A DNA stretch of 48,952 nt from the NCBI GenBank assembly GCA_002841945.1, contig PHBI01000022.1, positions 1 through 48,952 of the forward strand, given 5' to 3'. This DNA comes from Deltaproteobacteria bacterium HGW-Deltaproteobacteria-14 (GTDB taxonomy: Bacteria; Myxococcota_A; UBA9042; PHBI01). A program made the translations under genes and the position numbers. Shown here piece by piece: positions 33,826-41,744 of the stretch (position 1 is the first letter of the stretch; each line of letters starts with the position of its first letter). The notes under the pieces are model-generated. The model saw only the letters and a list, made by a program, of their open reading frames with translations. It did not search any database and was not told where the DNA came from.

Positions 33826-35238
33826 TCAGATGCGGTGCAGCTTCAAGGTGTTCGTCCCGCTCGACGGCGGCCACCCCATCACCAGCGTGAACTCGTCGCC
33901 GACCTGGCAGATCCCCTCGCGCAGGAGCAGCCCGGTCGCGATGCGGATGGTCTCGGACATGATCTCGGGGGGGACCTCGACGCGCGGGATCACCCCCCAC
34001 TCGAGGGCGAGCTGGTTGGCGACGCCCGACTCTTGCGTCATCGCGACGATCGGTGCCCGCGGCCGGTACTCGCTCAGCATCCGCGCGGTCCGCCCGTCGC
34101 GGGTGAAGACCACCAGCGCCTTCATCGGCAGCGCGAAGGACAGGACCGCGGCGGCCTTCGCGGCGCCGTCGGCGAACCCCCAGTCGCTGCCGAGCTCGGC
34201 GTGGAACCCGTCGTCGGTGAGGCTCTTGCGCTCCCGCTGCCAGTCGTCCTCCACCTCGCGGACGATCTTGTCCATCATCGCCACGGCCAAGAGCGGGTGC
34301 TTGCCGGCCGCGGTCTCGCCGCTCAGCATCAGCGCGTCGGTGCCGTCGATCACCGCGTTGGCGACGTCCGCCGCCTCGGCGCGGGTCGGGGTCGGGTTGC
34401 GGATCATCGAGTCCAGCATCTGCGTCGCGGTGATCACGATCTTGCCGCGGTGGTTGACCGCCCGGATGATGCGCTTCTGCAGCAGCGGGACCTTCTCGGC
34501 CCCCATCTCTACGCCCAGATCCCCGCGCGCCACCATCGCCCCGTCCGCCGCGTCGAGGATCGCGTCGAGGTTCGCGATCGCCTCGGGCTTCTCGATCTTC
34601 GCGATGATCGGCGTGTCCCCCGCGAGCGCCCGCGCCTCGAGCACGTCCGCCGCCCGGCGCACGAAGGACAGCGCGACGAACTCGACCTTCAGCGTCTCGA
34701 CCGCGAAGACCAGATCCTCCTTGTCCTTCTCCGTGACCGCGGGCGTGCTCAGCGGCGTGCCGGGGATGTTGAGCCCCTTCTTGTCGCTCAGCGCGCCGCC
34801 CACCTCGACGGTGCAATGCACATCCCCGTCCACCACCGAGTCGACCCGAAGGCGCAGCAGACCATCATCGAGCAATATTGCGTCGCCGATGCGGACGTCC
34901 TCGGCGAGGGCGGCGTAGCTGACGCCGACGCCGTTCACGTCCCCGGGCGCGTCCCGCGTCTTGAGCGTGAAGCGTGCGCCCGCGACGAGCTCGACCGGGC
35001 CGCCCGGGAACACGCCGACCCGCATCTTGGGACCGCAGAGGTCGGCCAGGATCGCCAGCGGGCGGCCGGCCCTGGACGCCGCCGCGCGGACCATCGCTGC
35101 GGCGCGCGCGTGGGACTCGTGGGTTCCGTGGGAGAAGTTCAGCCGCGCGCAGTCCATCCCCGCCGCGACGAGCGCGTCGATGGTGGTCTGGTCGTTGGTT
35201 GCTGGACCGAGGGTGCAGACGATCTTGGCGCGGCGCAT
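33826..35238 (-). CDS. pyk: Pyruvate kinase
   Basis: 470 residues, normal for bacterial pyruvate kinase. It transfers phosphate from phosphoenolpyruvate to ADP, the last step of glycolysis. The start is ATG 35238, giving MRRAKIVCTLGPATND, the usual family opening. The substrate and metal sites are seen in RLNFSHGTHESH, the catalytic Lys region IIAKIEKPEAIANLD, MVARGDLGVE and ATQMLDSMIRNPTPTRAE. The C-terminal allosteric domain is complete (VVFTRDGRTARMLSEYRPRA) and the end is slightly short. AAGGGG sits very close to the ATG. The gene is divergent from the hybrid kinase gene. Confidence 0.97.
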   Translation of the reverse strand: MRRAKIVCTLGPATNDQTTIDALVAAGMDCARLNFSHGTHESHARAAAMVRAAASRAGRPLAILADLCGPKMRVGVFPGGPVELVAGARFTLKTRDAPGDVNGVGVSYAALAEDVRIGDAILLDDGLLRLRVDSVVDGDVHCTVEVGGALSDKKGLNIPGTPLSTPAVTEKDKEDLVFAVETLKVEFVALSFVRRAADVLEARALAGDTPIIAKIEKPEAIANLDAILDAADGAMVARGDLGVEMGAEKVPLLQKRIIRAVNHRGKIVITATQMLDSMIRNPTPTRAEAADVANAVIDGTDALMLSGETAAGKHPLLAVAMMDKIVREVEDDWQRERKSLTDDGFHAELGSDWGFADGAAKAAAVLSFALPMKALVVFTRDGRTARMLSEYRPRAPIVAMTQESGVANQLALEWGVIPRVEVPPEIMSETIRIATGLLLREGICQVGDEFTLVMGWPPSSGTNTLKLHRI

Positions 35239-35558
35239 GGCCCCTTGTACCGCGCCGGCCTCGCTGACGCCACCGGACGACGTCCCATCGGGGCGTCTCG
35301 GTCGCTGGGTCGGCGCCGCTCGCGGGGTGGTGTCCGGACGCGACGGACGCCGTGACGAGGTGTATGGTCTAGGGCATTGACCCAGGGCCGAGTTAAGCGA
35401 CGTCCTGGGGCGATGTCCCGGGCCGCGCAGCGGCCGGATCAGTCTCACTAGGACCCCAAATCAGGACGCGGCGAAGCGAGTTCTGAGCGAGGAGGCCTAG
35501 GCGTTCCTCGATATGGCCGACCGCACGGTCGGTCGGCGTCCAACCACGGGGCAGCCGG
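35239..35558. other. Divergent control region between pyk and the hybrid kinase
   Basis: 320 bases without a gene. It holds a TTGACC at 35377-35382 in a slightly A/T-richer patch, with no well-spaced -10, and the 35517-35532 palindrome. Promoters for both genes must lie here, but I cannot fix them from sequence. Confidence 0.5.
35517..35532. promoter_or_regulatory. Palindromic operator candidate
   Basis: CCGACCG and CGGTCGG flank CA, a perfect 16-base palindrome ending 26 bases before the ATG of the hybrid kinase gene. A repressor bound here would block translation start or early transcription. Confidence 0.4.
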
Positions 35559-38267
35559 ATGCTCATCGTAATCCTGAGCGACGACGTCGCTGGCGCGCGC
35601 AGGTTCGCTGACGCGCTCGACGACGGCCACACGGTCGCGGAGATAGCCCCGTCGCCCGAGGCTCTGGGCGAGGTCGCCCCGAACGCGGCCTTCGTGCTGC
35701 TGCCCACCTCGCCGATCACGCTGCGGCTGTGGACCGTGAAGCTCCGGCGGCGGTTTGGTGGAGAGCACCTGGTGGTGGTCGGGATCCCGCGCGGCGAGGC
35801 GCGGGAGCTCGCCCACGTCATCGCCGCCGGCGCCGACGACTTCCTGGTCTGGCCCCGCGAGCCGGAGTTCCTGTCGCTGCGCCTCGATCTCCTCGAGCGG
35901 CACGATCGCCGCGCGCCCTCCGCCACGGACGCGGGGGACGCCGCGCCGGCTCGGGCCGCCGGGGGCGACGGCGGCCGGCAGCCGGCGTCATCGGCGACCT
36001 GCGAGGCGCTGCTGCGTGCCTCTCACGACGTCGTCTTCTGGCTGACCCCCGCCGGCGTCTTCCGCGAGTTCCACGCGAACGACCCGAACCTGCTGCCGAC
36101 CTCACCGTCGGCGATCGTCGGCCGCACCATCGACCAGGTGTTCCCCGAGGTGATCGCCGCCCGCCTGCGCCGCGGGTTGCTCGCGGTCGTGTCGGGCGCG
36201 CCGGAGTGCCGCATCTCGTACAGCCTCGGCGGGCGGGAGCACCACGAGACGCGCTGGGAGATGACCTTCGTGCGGGTCTCCGACGAGGAGGTCATCGGCG
36301 TCGCCCGCCCCGAGCGTCCGGCCACCGAGGACAAGGACGAGGGCGCGCTCGCCGAGAGCCGCCGCTTCATCGCCCGCGTCGCTGCCGCGCTGCCGCTCCG
36401 CGTCTGCGTCGTCGGGCTGCAGGCGCGGCGCCTGATGTATCTGAACCGGCCGCTCGACACGGCGCTCGGCTTGTCGGTGGTCGACGCGCTCAGCCAGCCC
36501 GGAGAGCGCTTCGCCGCGGTGATCCACCCCGATGATCTGCCGGCCCTGATCGCGCACGCGGCGCGCTGGCCCGAGCTCCCCGACGGCGCCGTCGAGATCG
36601 AGCGCTTCCGAGTGCGCCGCGCCGATGGGCAGTGGCACCCGGTGACGAGCCGTGAGGTCGTGTTCCGGCGTGATCCGAGCGGCCGGCCAGCGGAGATCCT
36701 GGCGGTCTTCGAGGACGACGTGGCGGCGGTGGACGCGGGGGCGGACGCGGCGCCCGACGGGGTCGCGAGCGACGGGGGCGCGAGCGACCGCGTCAGCCTG
36801 GCCCTCGCCGGCCCCGACGACCACCTGTACGGCTGGAGCTTCGCCACCGGGCGCCTGGAGTCGTGGGGGAAGAGCCGCCTCACCGGTCTCGCGGAGACGC
36901 GCGCCGACTGGGAGGCGCACATCCACGACGCGGATCGCACGGTGGTCGCCGCCGCGATCGAGCGCCACCTCGACACCGGGGCGCCGTACAACGAGACCAT
37001 CCGCCTGCGGATGTGGGACGGCTCCTGGCGGACCTGCGTCGATCGCGGCGCGGCGATCCGCGACGCCAGCGGTCGCCCGTCCCATTGGGTCGGCGTCTGC
37101 ACCGACATCACCGACCGGGTGATGCAGCTCGACCGCCTGAGCGCCGAGCAGAAGATGGAGGCGGTGGCGCACCTCGCGGGCGGGGTCGCGCAGGACTTCA
37201 ACAAGGTGCTGCTCGAGGTCTTCAGCCAGATCGACCTGGCGATCTCGGGGCTCCCGCAGGGCTCGCGGGTCAGGCACGACCTCGCCGGCGCGCGCCGGGC
37301 CGCCGAGCAGGCCGCGACGCTCACCCGCCAGCTGCTCGCGTTCGGCCGTCGACAGGCGCTTCAGCCTGAGTACATCTCGATCAACGACGTCATCGGGGAC
37401 CTCATCGACACATTGGCGCGCCGCCTCGGATCCGACGTCGTGCTCAGCTTCGAGTCGAGCGAGCACCTCGGGACGGTCCTGGCCGATCCGATGCAGATCG
37501 AGCAGATCGTGCTGACCCTGTGTACGCGCTCGCGCGACGCGATGCCGGACGGCGGCGAGCTCGCGATCATGACGTCGAACGTGCGCGCCCGCGACGAGTG
37601 GAGCCGCCTCCCGTCCAAGGCCCGCGACACGCGCTACGTGAAGGTCCGCATCGAGGACTCGAGCGCGGGGTTCCCCGACGAGCTCCTCGCCCACGTGTTC
37701 GACCCCTTCTACGCGGCGGCGGACGGTGGCCCGCGGACCGGGCTCGAGCTCGCCATGGTCCACGGCATCGTCGATCAGCACGAGGGCGTGATCACCGCCG
37801 AGAACCTGCGCGGCGGCGGCTCGGCCATCAACATCTACCTGCCGGTGGTCGAGCGTCCCCCGGCGCGGCTGCGGCGGCCGCAGGCGCCCCCCCGGGGGGG
37901 CGACGAGACGCTGCTCCTCGTCGACGACGACGAGCTGGTGCGCAACATGGCCGCGCGCATCCTGCGCGGCGGGGGCTACACGATCCTGACCGCCGCCGAC
38001 GGGGCCGAGGGGATCACCGCGCTGCGCGAGCACCTCGGAGACGTGCGCCTCGTCATCCTCGACGTCGTCATGCCGCGCATGGGCGGCCGCGCCACCTGGG
38101 AGCAGATGAGCGAGCTCGCCCCCGACATGCCCTTCATCTTCATCAGCGGCTACACGATGACCGCTCAGGACACCGACTTCGTGCAGCACGGCGGCCGGCG
38201 CTTCCTCGCCAAGCCGTTCAACTCCGGGCAGCTCCTGCGCGAGGTCCGCGCCGCCCTCGACGACTGA
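35559..38267 (+). CDS. Hybrid sensor pseudo-histidine kinase with intact receiver
   Basis: 902 residues, cytosolic (no membrane span). Residues 1-115 are a receiver-like fold lacking the phospho-Asp. Three PAS-like domains follow at about 145-265, 270-390 and 405-530. The HisKA region reads GGVAQDFNKVL, so the phosphoacceptor His of the AHDFN motif is Gln545. The ATPase domain is equally altered: the N-box has T653 and R657 in place of the two Asn (TLCTRSRDAMP), the G1 box reads DSSAG (700-704) where DTGVG-type sequences occur, and the G2 box reads TGLEL where GLGL is usual. The C-terminal receiver is complete: VDDDE, phosphosite D835 in LDVVMPRMGG, K885 in KPF. It is therefore likely a PAS-driven scaffold or a receiver fed by another kinase (inference). 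Confidence 0.92.
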   Translation: MLIVILSDDVAGARRFADALDDGHTVAEIAPSPEALGEVAPNAAFVLLPTSPITLRLWTVKLRRRFGGEHLVVVGIPRGEARELAHVIAAGADDFLVWPREPEFLSLRLDLLERHDRRAPSATDAGDAAPARAAGGDGGRQPASSATCEALLRASHDVVFWLTPAGVFREFHANDPNLLPTSPSAIVGRTIDQVFPEVIAARLRRGLLAVVSGAPECRISYSLGGREHHETRWEMTFVRVSDEEVIGVARPERPATEDKDEGALAESRRFIARVAAALPLRVCVVGLQARRLMYLNRPLDTALGLSVVDALSQPGERFAAVIHPDDLPALIAHAARWPELPDGAVEIERFRVRRADGQWHPVTSREVVFRRDPSGRPAEILAVFEDDVAAVDAGADAAPDGVASDGGASDRVSLALAGPDDHLYGWSFATGRLESWGKSRLTGLAETRADWEAHIHDADRTVVAAAIERHLDTGAPYNETIRLRMWDGSWRTCVDRGAAIRDASGRPSHWVGVCTDITDRVMQLDRLSAEQKMEAVAHLAGGVAQDFNKVLLEVFSQIDLAISGLPQGSRVRHDLAGARRAAEQAATLTRQLLAFGRRQALQPEYISINDVIGDLIDTLARRLGSDVVLSFESSEHLGTVLADPMQIEQIVLTLCTRSRDAMPDGGELAIMTSNVRARDEWSRLPSKARDTRYVKVRIEDSSAGFPDELLAHVFDPFYAAADGGPRTGLELAMVHGIVDQHEGVITAENLRGGGSAINIYLPVVERPPARLRRPQAPPRGGDETLLLVDDDELVRNMAARILRGGGYTILTAADGAEGITALREHLGDVRLVILDVVMPRMGGRATWEQMSELAPDMPFIFISGYTMTAQDTDFVQHGGRRFLAKPFNSGQLLREVRAALDD

Positions 38268-38318
38268 CCGCGGGCCGAACGGACGCTGGGAGACCGGCTT
38301 CAGGCGGCCGCTCCGGGT

Positions 38319-38339
38319 GCGTGGACGGGACGTCCACGC
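38319..38339 (+). terminator. Hairpin after the hybrid kinase gene
   Basis: GCGTGGACG-GGA-CGTCCACGC, a perfect 9-bp stem 51 bases past the stop, between convergent genes. Confidence 0.5.
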
Positions 38340-38392
38340 GCCAGTGGCCGGCGTAGGCTGAGGCGTGGACGCCCCGCCCGCGCGCGTCCGAA

Positions 38393-38409
38393 CGTCAACC
38401 AGGTTGACG
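38393..38409. promoter_or_regulatory. 17-base palindrome near the tatD stop
   Basis: CGTCAACC-A-GGTTGACG, with a one-base centre. Its position 32 bases beyond the tatD-like stop suits a transcript end for that gene, but the one-base loop looks more like a protein site. Confidence 0.35.
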
Positions 38410-38440
38410 CATCGGCCGCCGCTCCCCGGGCTGTTTCAGG

Positions 38441-39235
38441 TCACCGACCGAAGAGGCGGCGGAAGTTGTCCCGGATCGCCTCGGCCATGGCGTCGGCGCC
38501 GATCCCGCGCGCCTCGGCCATGGCCGCGACGCCGAGCGGCACGTTCGCGGGCTCGTTGCGGGCGTCGCGCACCGGGCCCATGTAGGGGCTGTCGGTCTCG
38601 GTCAGCAGGCGCTCGAGGGGGAGGTGCAAGGCGTAGCGCTGGAAGGCCTCGGCGCGGACCACCACCGGCGGGATCGACAGGTAGTAGCCCGCCTCGGCGA
38701 CCTCGCGGGCGAGCGCCAGCTTGCCGCCGAAGCAGTGGAAGTCGGCCTTGTCGACCCCGAGCTCGCGCACGATCTCGAGGGTGCGCCGCTCGGCCTTGCG
38801 GGTGTGCAGGATGACCGGCAGGTCGTGGCGCATCGCGACCTCGCAGAGGCGGCGCAGCACCCGCTCCTGCTCCTCGGCCTGGTCGGTGACCCAGTATTGA
38901 TCGAGGCCGCACTCGCCGACGGCGACGAGCCGGTCGGCCACGCTGTCGATGTAGTCGATCTCGGCGTCGACGTCGAAGGGCGCCGGCGGATCGAAGGGGT
39001 GGGTCCACGCGGCCCGGTCGATCTTGCTCGCGACCGCGTCCACCGGGTACACGCCGAGGGCCGGCAGCAGGTGGGGGTGGCGATCGCACAGCTCGAGCAC
39101 CGCGCGGTTCGAGCGCGGCTCGAGGCCGTTGACGATGACGAAGTCGAGGCCGGCGGCGGCGGCGCGCGCGGCGACGGCGTCTTCCTCGCCAGCGAAGCTC
39201 GGGTGGATCAGGTGGGCGTGGACGTCGACGTACAT
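38441..39235 (-). CDS. TatD-family metal-dependent hydrolase
   Basis: 264 residues, the usual size. It is a TIM-barrel metallohydrolase with the metal ligands of TatD nucleases: HAH in YVDVHAHLIHP, Glu in VAVGECGLDQYW, His in VILHTRKAE, His in DFHCFGG and Asp in LTETDSPYM. TatD proteins act as 3'-5' exonucleases or DNases in repair and DNA fragmentation; E. coli relatives also edit D-aminoacyl-tRNA. The particular substrate here is not known. No signal peptide. The ATG is at 39235, 32 bases after the stop of the membrane-anchored gene upstream, so co-transcription is likely. Confidence 0.93.
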   Translation of the reverse strand: MYVDVHAHLIHPSFAGEEDAVAARAAAAGLDFVIVNGLEPRSNRAVLELCDRHPHLLPALGVYPVDAVASKIDRAAWTHPFDPPAPFDVDAEIDYIDSVADRLVAVGECGLDQYWVTDQAEEQERVLRRLCEVAMRHDLPVILHTRKAERRTLEIVRELGVDKADFHCFGGKLALAREVAEAGYYLSIPPVVVRAEAFQRYALHLPLERLLTETDSPYMGPVRDARNEPANVPLGVAAMAEARGIGADAMAEAIRDNFRRLFGR

Positions 39236-39267
39236 GGCCCGGCAGGGTAGGGGCTCACCCGGTCCGG

Positions 39268-40656
39268 TCAAGGGCGCGCGTTGGGCGCCGGCTGAGCCGC
39301 CTGCGCCAGCCCCGACGCCCCCGGGTGTAGCCGCAGGGCGACTCCCCTGACGCCGTCGCTCGTGGGCGGATCGAGGACCGCGATGACCTCGTTCGCCGCG
39401 ACGAGGCGCTGCTCGAGGCCGTGCGGCAGGCGCGACGCCACCCCCTCGGGCCACCCCTCCGGCGCCACGCGACCGTCCCCGGGGCTCCACCGCCGCGGGC
39501 GATAGCCCGCGACCGGGAGGCCGTCCTCCATGTGGAGCTTGTCCACCTCGAGCAGCAGCGCGCCGCCTGCGTCGCCGAGGCCCCCGGCGGTGCGGTTCCA
39601 GCGGCCGTCGAGCTCCTTCACCGCCCGGCGGCCGATGAGGAGCGCCGTCGACTCCTGGGCGACCGCTCGTCGCCCGTAGAGCATCACCTCGTCGCCGAGC
39701 CCGATCACGCCGAGCTCGCGGTTGCCCTGAAAGCGCGCGATCCAGCGGAGGCGCCCGCGGGGGCGTCCGGTCGCGTCGAGCTCCTGCAGCACGACCCGCG
39801 GGGTGCGGCACGACACGGCCGACACCTCGGCGTCGCCCCACCCCTCGCGCCCGCAGTCGGTGCCGAAGAGGAAGTAGCCCGCGCCGTTGGGGACGAGCCG
39901 CCACAGGGTGTAGCGCCGCAGCGCGCTGATCTCGCTCCAGCGCGCGCTGCCGTCGTCGTCGAGGGCGACGCAGCGCGGTGCGCCCGCGGCGTTGTTGGCG
40001 CACGCGAGGAAGCCGTCGTCCGCCGCGGGCGCGATCAGCGGCTGCCCGACGGGGGTGAACGCCCCCTCGGCCGCGAGCACCTCGAAGCCCGCGTCGGCGC
40101 CCGCCCCGATCCGCGTCGTCGCCAGCTCGCGCCCCGGGTGCGCGCGATGGCTCCAGATCGCCACGACATCCCCACCGGAGGCCGCGAGGGCCACCGGGCT
40201 CGGACCCAGGATCGCCGCTCGCCAGGGCCGCCCGTCCTCGGCTCCGGCGGCGTCGAGGGCGTGCACCCGGACGATCGCCGGGTCGATGAGGGGGCGCTGC
40301 GCTACCGTCTGGACCGCGACGTAGAGCCGGTCGCCGCGGACCGCGACGGCGTCGACGCGCCCGTCTTCGAGCGCCACCGGCCACACGTCGAGGGCGATGG
40401 GCAGCGGAGGCGGCCCGGGCGGCGGATCGACCTCGGCCGCGTCGGTGGCCGTTGGCGGGGCGGCGTCCGCGCTCTCCGGTGCGTCCTGGGCGCTCAGCGG
40501 CACCGCCGCGCTCTCCGTTCCGACCCGCAGCGGGGGCGTCGCGCCGTCATCGCCGGGGCCGACGATGAGGGCGACGGCGACAGCCCCGAGGGCGACGAAC
40601 GCGGGTAGCCAGGCGAACACCGGGCAGTTACACCACCGCCGGCCCGCCCCGTCCAA
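39268..40656 (-). CDS. Membrane-anchored protein with predicted beta-propeller-like exported domain
   Basis: 462 residues from TTG 40656 (AGGTGG just upstream); GTG 40620 would remove the first 12. An N-terminal signal anchor (VFAWLPAFVALGAVAVALIV) is followed by a Pro/Ala/Asp-rich linker (about 40-85) and then a long beta-rich domain with repeating units: VDAVAVRGDRLYVAVQTV, PVALAASGGDVVAIWS, AADDGFLACANNAAG, LGVIGLGDEVMLYGRRAV. The pattern recalls WD40/NHL-like propellers, but no signature is firm and I do not recognise the family. Three cysteines occur in FGTDCGREGW and SAVSCRTPR and near the anchor. It is exported to the periplasm or stays inner-membrane tethered. It precedes the TatD-family gene. 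Confidence 0.8.
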   Translation of the reverse strand: MDGAGRRWCNCPVFAWLPAFVALGAVAVALIVGPGDDGATPPLRVGTESAAVPLSAQDAPESADAAPPTATDAAEVDPPPGPPPLPIALDVWPVALEDGRVDAVAVRGDRLYVAVQTVAQRPLIDPAIVRVHALDAAGAEDGRPWRAAILGPSPVALAASGGDVVAIWSHRAHPGRELATTRIGAGADAGFEVLAAEGAFTPVGQPLIAPAADDGFLACANNAAGAPRCVALDDDGSARWSEISALRRYTLWRLVPNGAGYFLFGTDCGREGWGDAEVSAVSCRTPRVVLQELDATGRPRGRLRWIARFQGNRELGVIGLGDEVMLYGRRAVAQESTALLIGRRAVKELDGRWNRTAGGLGDAGGALLLEVDKLHMEDGLPVAGYRPRRWSPGDGRVAPEGWPEGVASRLPHGLEQRLVAANEVIAVLDPPTSDGVRGVALRLHPGASGLAQAAQPAPNARP

Positions 40657-40672
40657 GAAACCACCTGGTTTC
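40657..40672 (-). promoter_or_regulatory. Inverted repeat around the ribosome site of the TTG-start gene
   Basis: On the minus strand GAAACC-AGGT-GGTTTC directly abuts the TTG start. The hairpin loop AGGT plus GG forms the Shine-Dalgarno, so folding could control access to it, or a protein could bind here. Confidence 0.35.
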
Positions 40673-40743
40673 GCCCCGCCTCGAGACGCGGCGGGGCGCC
40701 GACCGCACGCGGCCGACGCCCCATCTCGCAGCCACGCGGCTGC

Positions 40744-41343
40744 TTACATCGGGAAGACCGCGCTCATCAGGAAGACGTACTTGGACTGGGTCTTCTTGTC
40801 GAGCATGCCCGCGGCGGCCTTCATGCCCTTGCACTCCTGGCCGCCGAAGCGACGCATCACGAACGCCTCGGGGTAGAAGGCCAGCTTCTTCTTCTTCAGC
40901 TTCGCGACGGCCATCTCGCTGCGCTCGCTGTTGTCCTTGTCGAACGCGTCGCTGAACTTCATCGTCCGCCACGGATTGAAGCTGGTCGGCTCGATGGTGC
41001 AGCCGTTGTCGCCGTCGTAGGTGTACTGGATCTCGTAGTCGTCGAGCTTCTGCCCGTCGGGGACGATCGCGTAGAACTGGACCCGCCCGATGTCGGTGCC
41101 CTCGGGGACGTAGGAGGCGAGGTCGCCCAGCTCGCAGGTGCCCTTGGCGATGACCTTGTCGACCGCGCACTCGTCGCGGGTCTCGGTCTTCATGCCGCGC
41201 TTGTATTCGACCTCGGCGCCGATACACATGTGCCACTCGAACTTCTTGGCCTCGGGAGCGCACGGCGTGTCACCGGCGAGCGCCGTGCTGCCGAGGGTGG
41301 CGAGGGCCGCGAGAGCGCCGATGCCGACGATGAGCTGCTTCAT
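40744..41343 (-). CDS. Secreted protein of unknown function
   Basis: 199 residues. GGAG lies 6 bases before the ATG. A clear Sec signal peptide, MKQLIVGIGALAALATLGST, with cleavage at ALA-GD. The mature protein has about six cysteines (DTPCAPE, WHMCIGAE, DECAVDK, KGTCELG, DNGCTIE, GQECKG) that could form disulfides, a basic KLKKKKL stretch and an aromatic-rich end (YVFLMSAVFPM). Charged residues (K, E, D) are unusually frequent for this window. I do not recognise a family. It probably folds in the periplasm. It is monocistronic. Confidence 0.8.
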   Translation of the reverse strand: MKQLIVGIGALAALATLGSTALAGDTPCAPEAKKFEWHMCIGAEVEYKRGMKTETRDECAVDKVIAKGTCELGDLASYVPEGTDIGRVQFYAIVPDGQKLDDYEIQYTYDGDNGCTIEPTSFNPWRTMKFSDAFDKDNSERSEMAVAKLKKKKLAFYPEAFVMRRFGGQECKGMKAAAGMLDKKTQSKYVFLMSAVFPM

Positions 41344-41431
41344 TTTGGACTCCGTCCGACTTGCGACATTGGTAAACCGACGACGAACCCGCGCCGTGCG
41401 GATCGCGTCAGCCTACTGCGTGACTCTGCCG

Positions 41432-41460
41432 ACCAGAGCAAGGAGCATGCCAGCTGTCAA
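41432..41460 (-). promoter_or_regulatory. Candidate promoter of the secreted-protein gene
   Basis: On the minus strand a perfect TTGACA, 17 bases, then TCTGGT (weak -10). It would give a leader of about 80 nt to ATG 41343. Confidence 0.35.
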
Positions 41461-41629
41461 GCGCCGTAGACCGTTCTTTCTACGCCGCGCGGTCGGCTCG
41501 GAGGCGCGGCTCTACCTTCCCGATATCCATCGTCGTTCTGCGAACGCGCGCGATATCGCAGCCCGTGGGCACTCTCACCTATCGGTCAACCTCGACGCCG
41601 CGTCAGGGTCGCTGGTCCACAGCGCCGGG

Positions 41630-41685
41630 GGCGATCGGCCCTAGTGGGCCAGGCGCAGCTCCGGTGCGGGTCTGCGCCGATCGCC
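41630..41685 (-). terminator. Overlapping, mutually exclusive hairpins after the RlmI-like gene
   Basis: GGCGATCGGC (41630-41639) pairs perfectly with GCCGATCGCC (41676-41685). GGCGCAG (41652-41658) pairs with CTGCGCC (41672-41678), which shares bases with the first stem, so only one can form. Position suggests a transcript end; the switch-like design is noted as a finding. Confidence 0.45.
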
Positions 41686-41744
41686 GGGCCTCCCTGGGCG
41701 GCCCGGCGGGGGTCATCGCACCCCGCGACCTCGTCCCTCACGAA

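Larger units (their letters stand above)
41344..41744. other. Gene-less stretch upstream of the secreted-protein gene
   Basis: 401 bases. The left half holds the candidate promoter at 41432-41460; the right half holds overlapping hairpins at 41630-41685 next to the stop of the RlmI-like gene. No coding frame is convincing. Confidence 0.55.
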
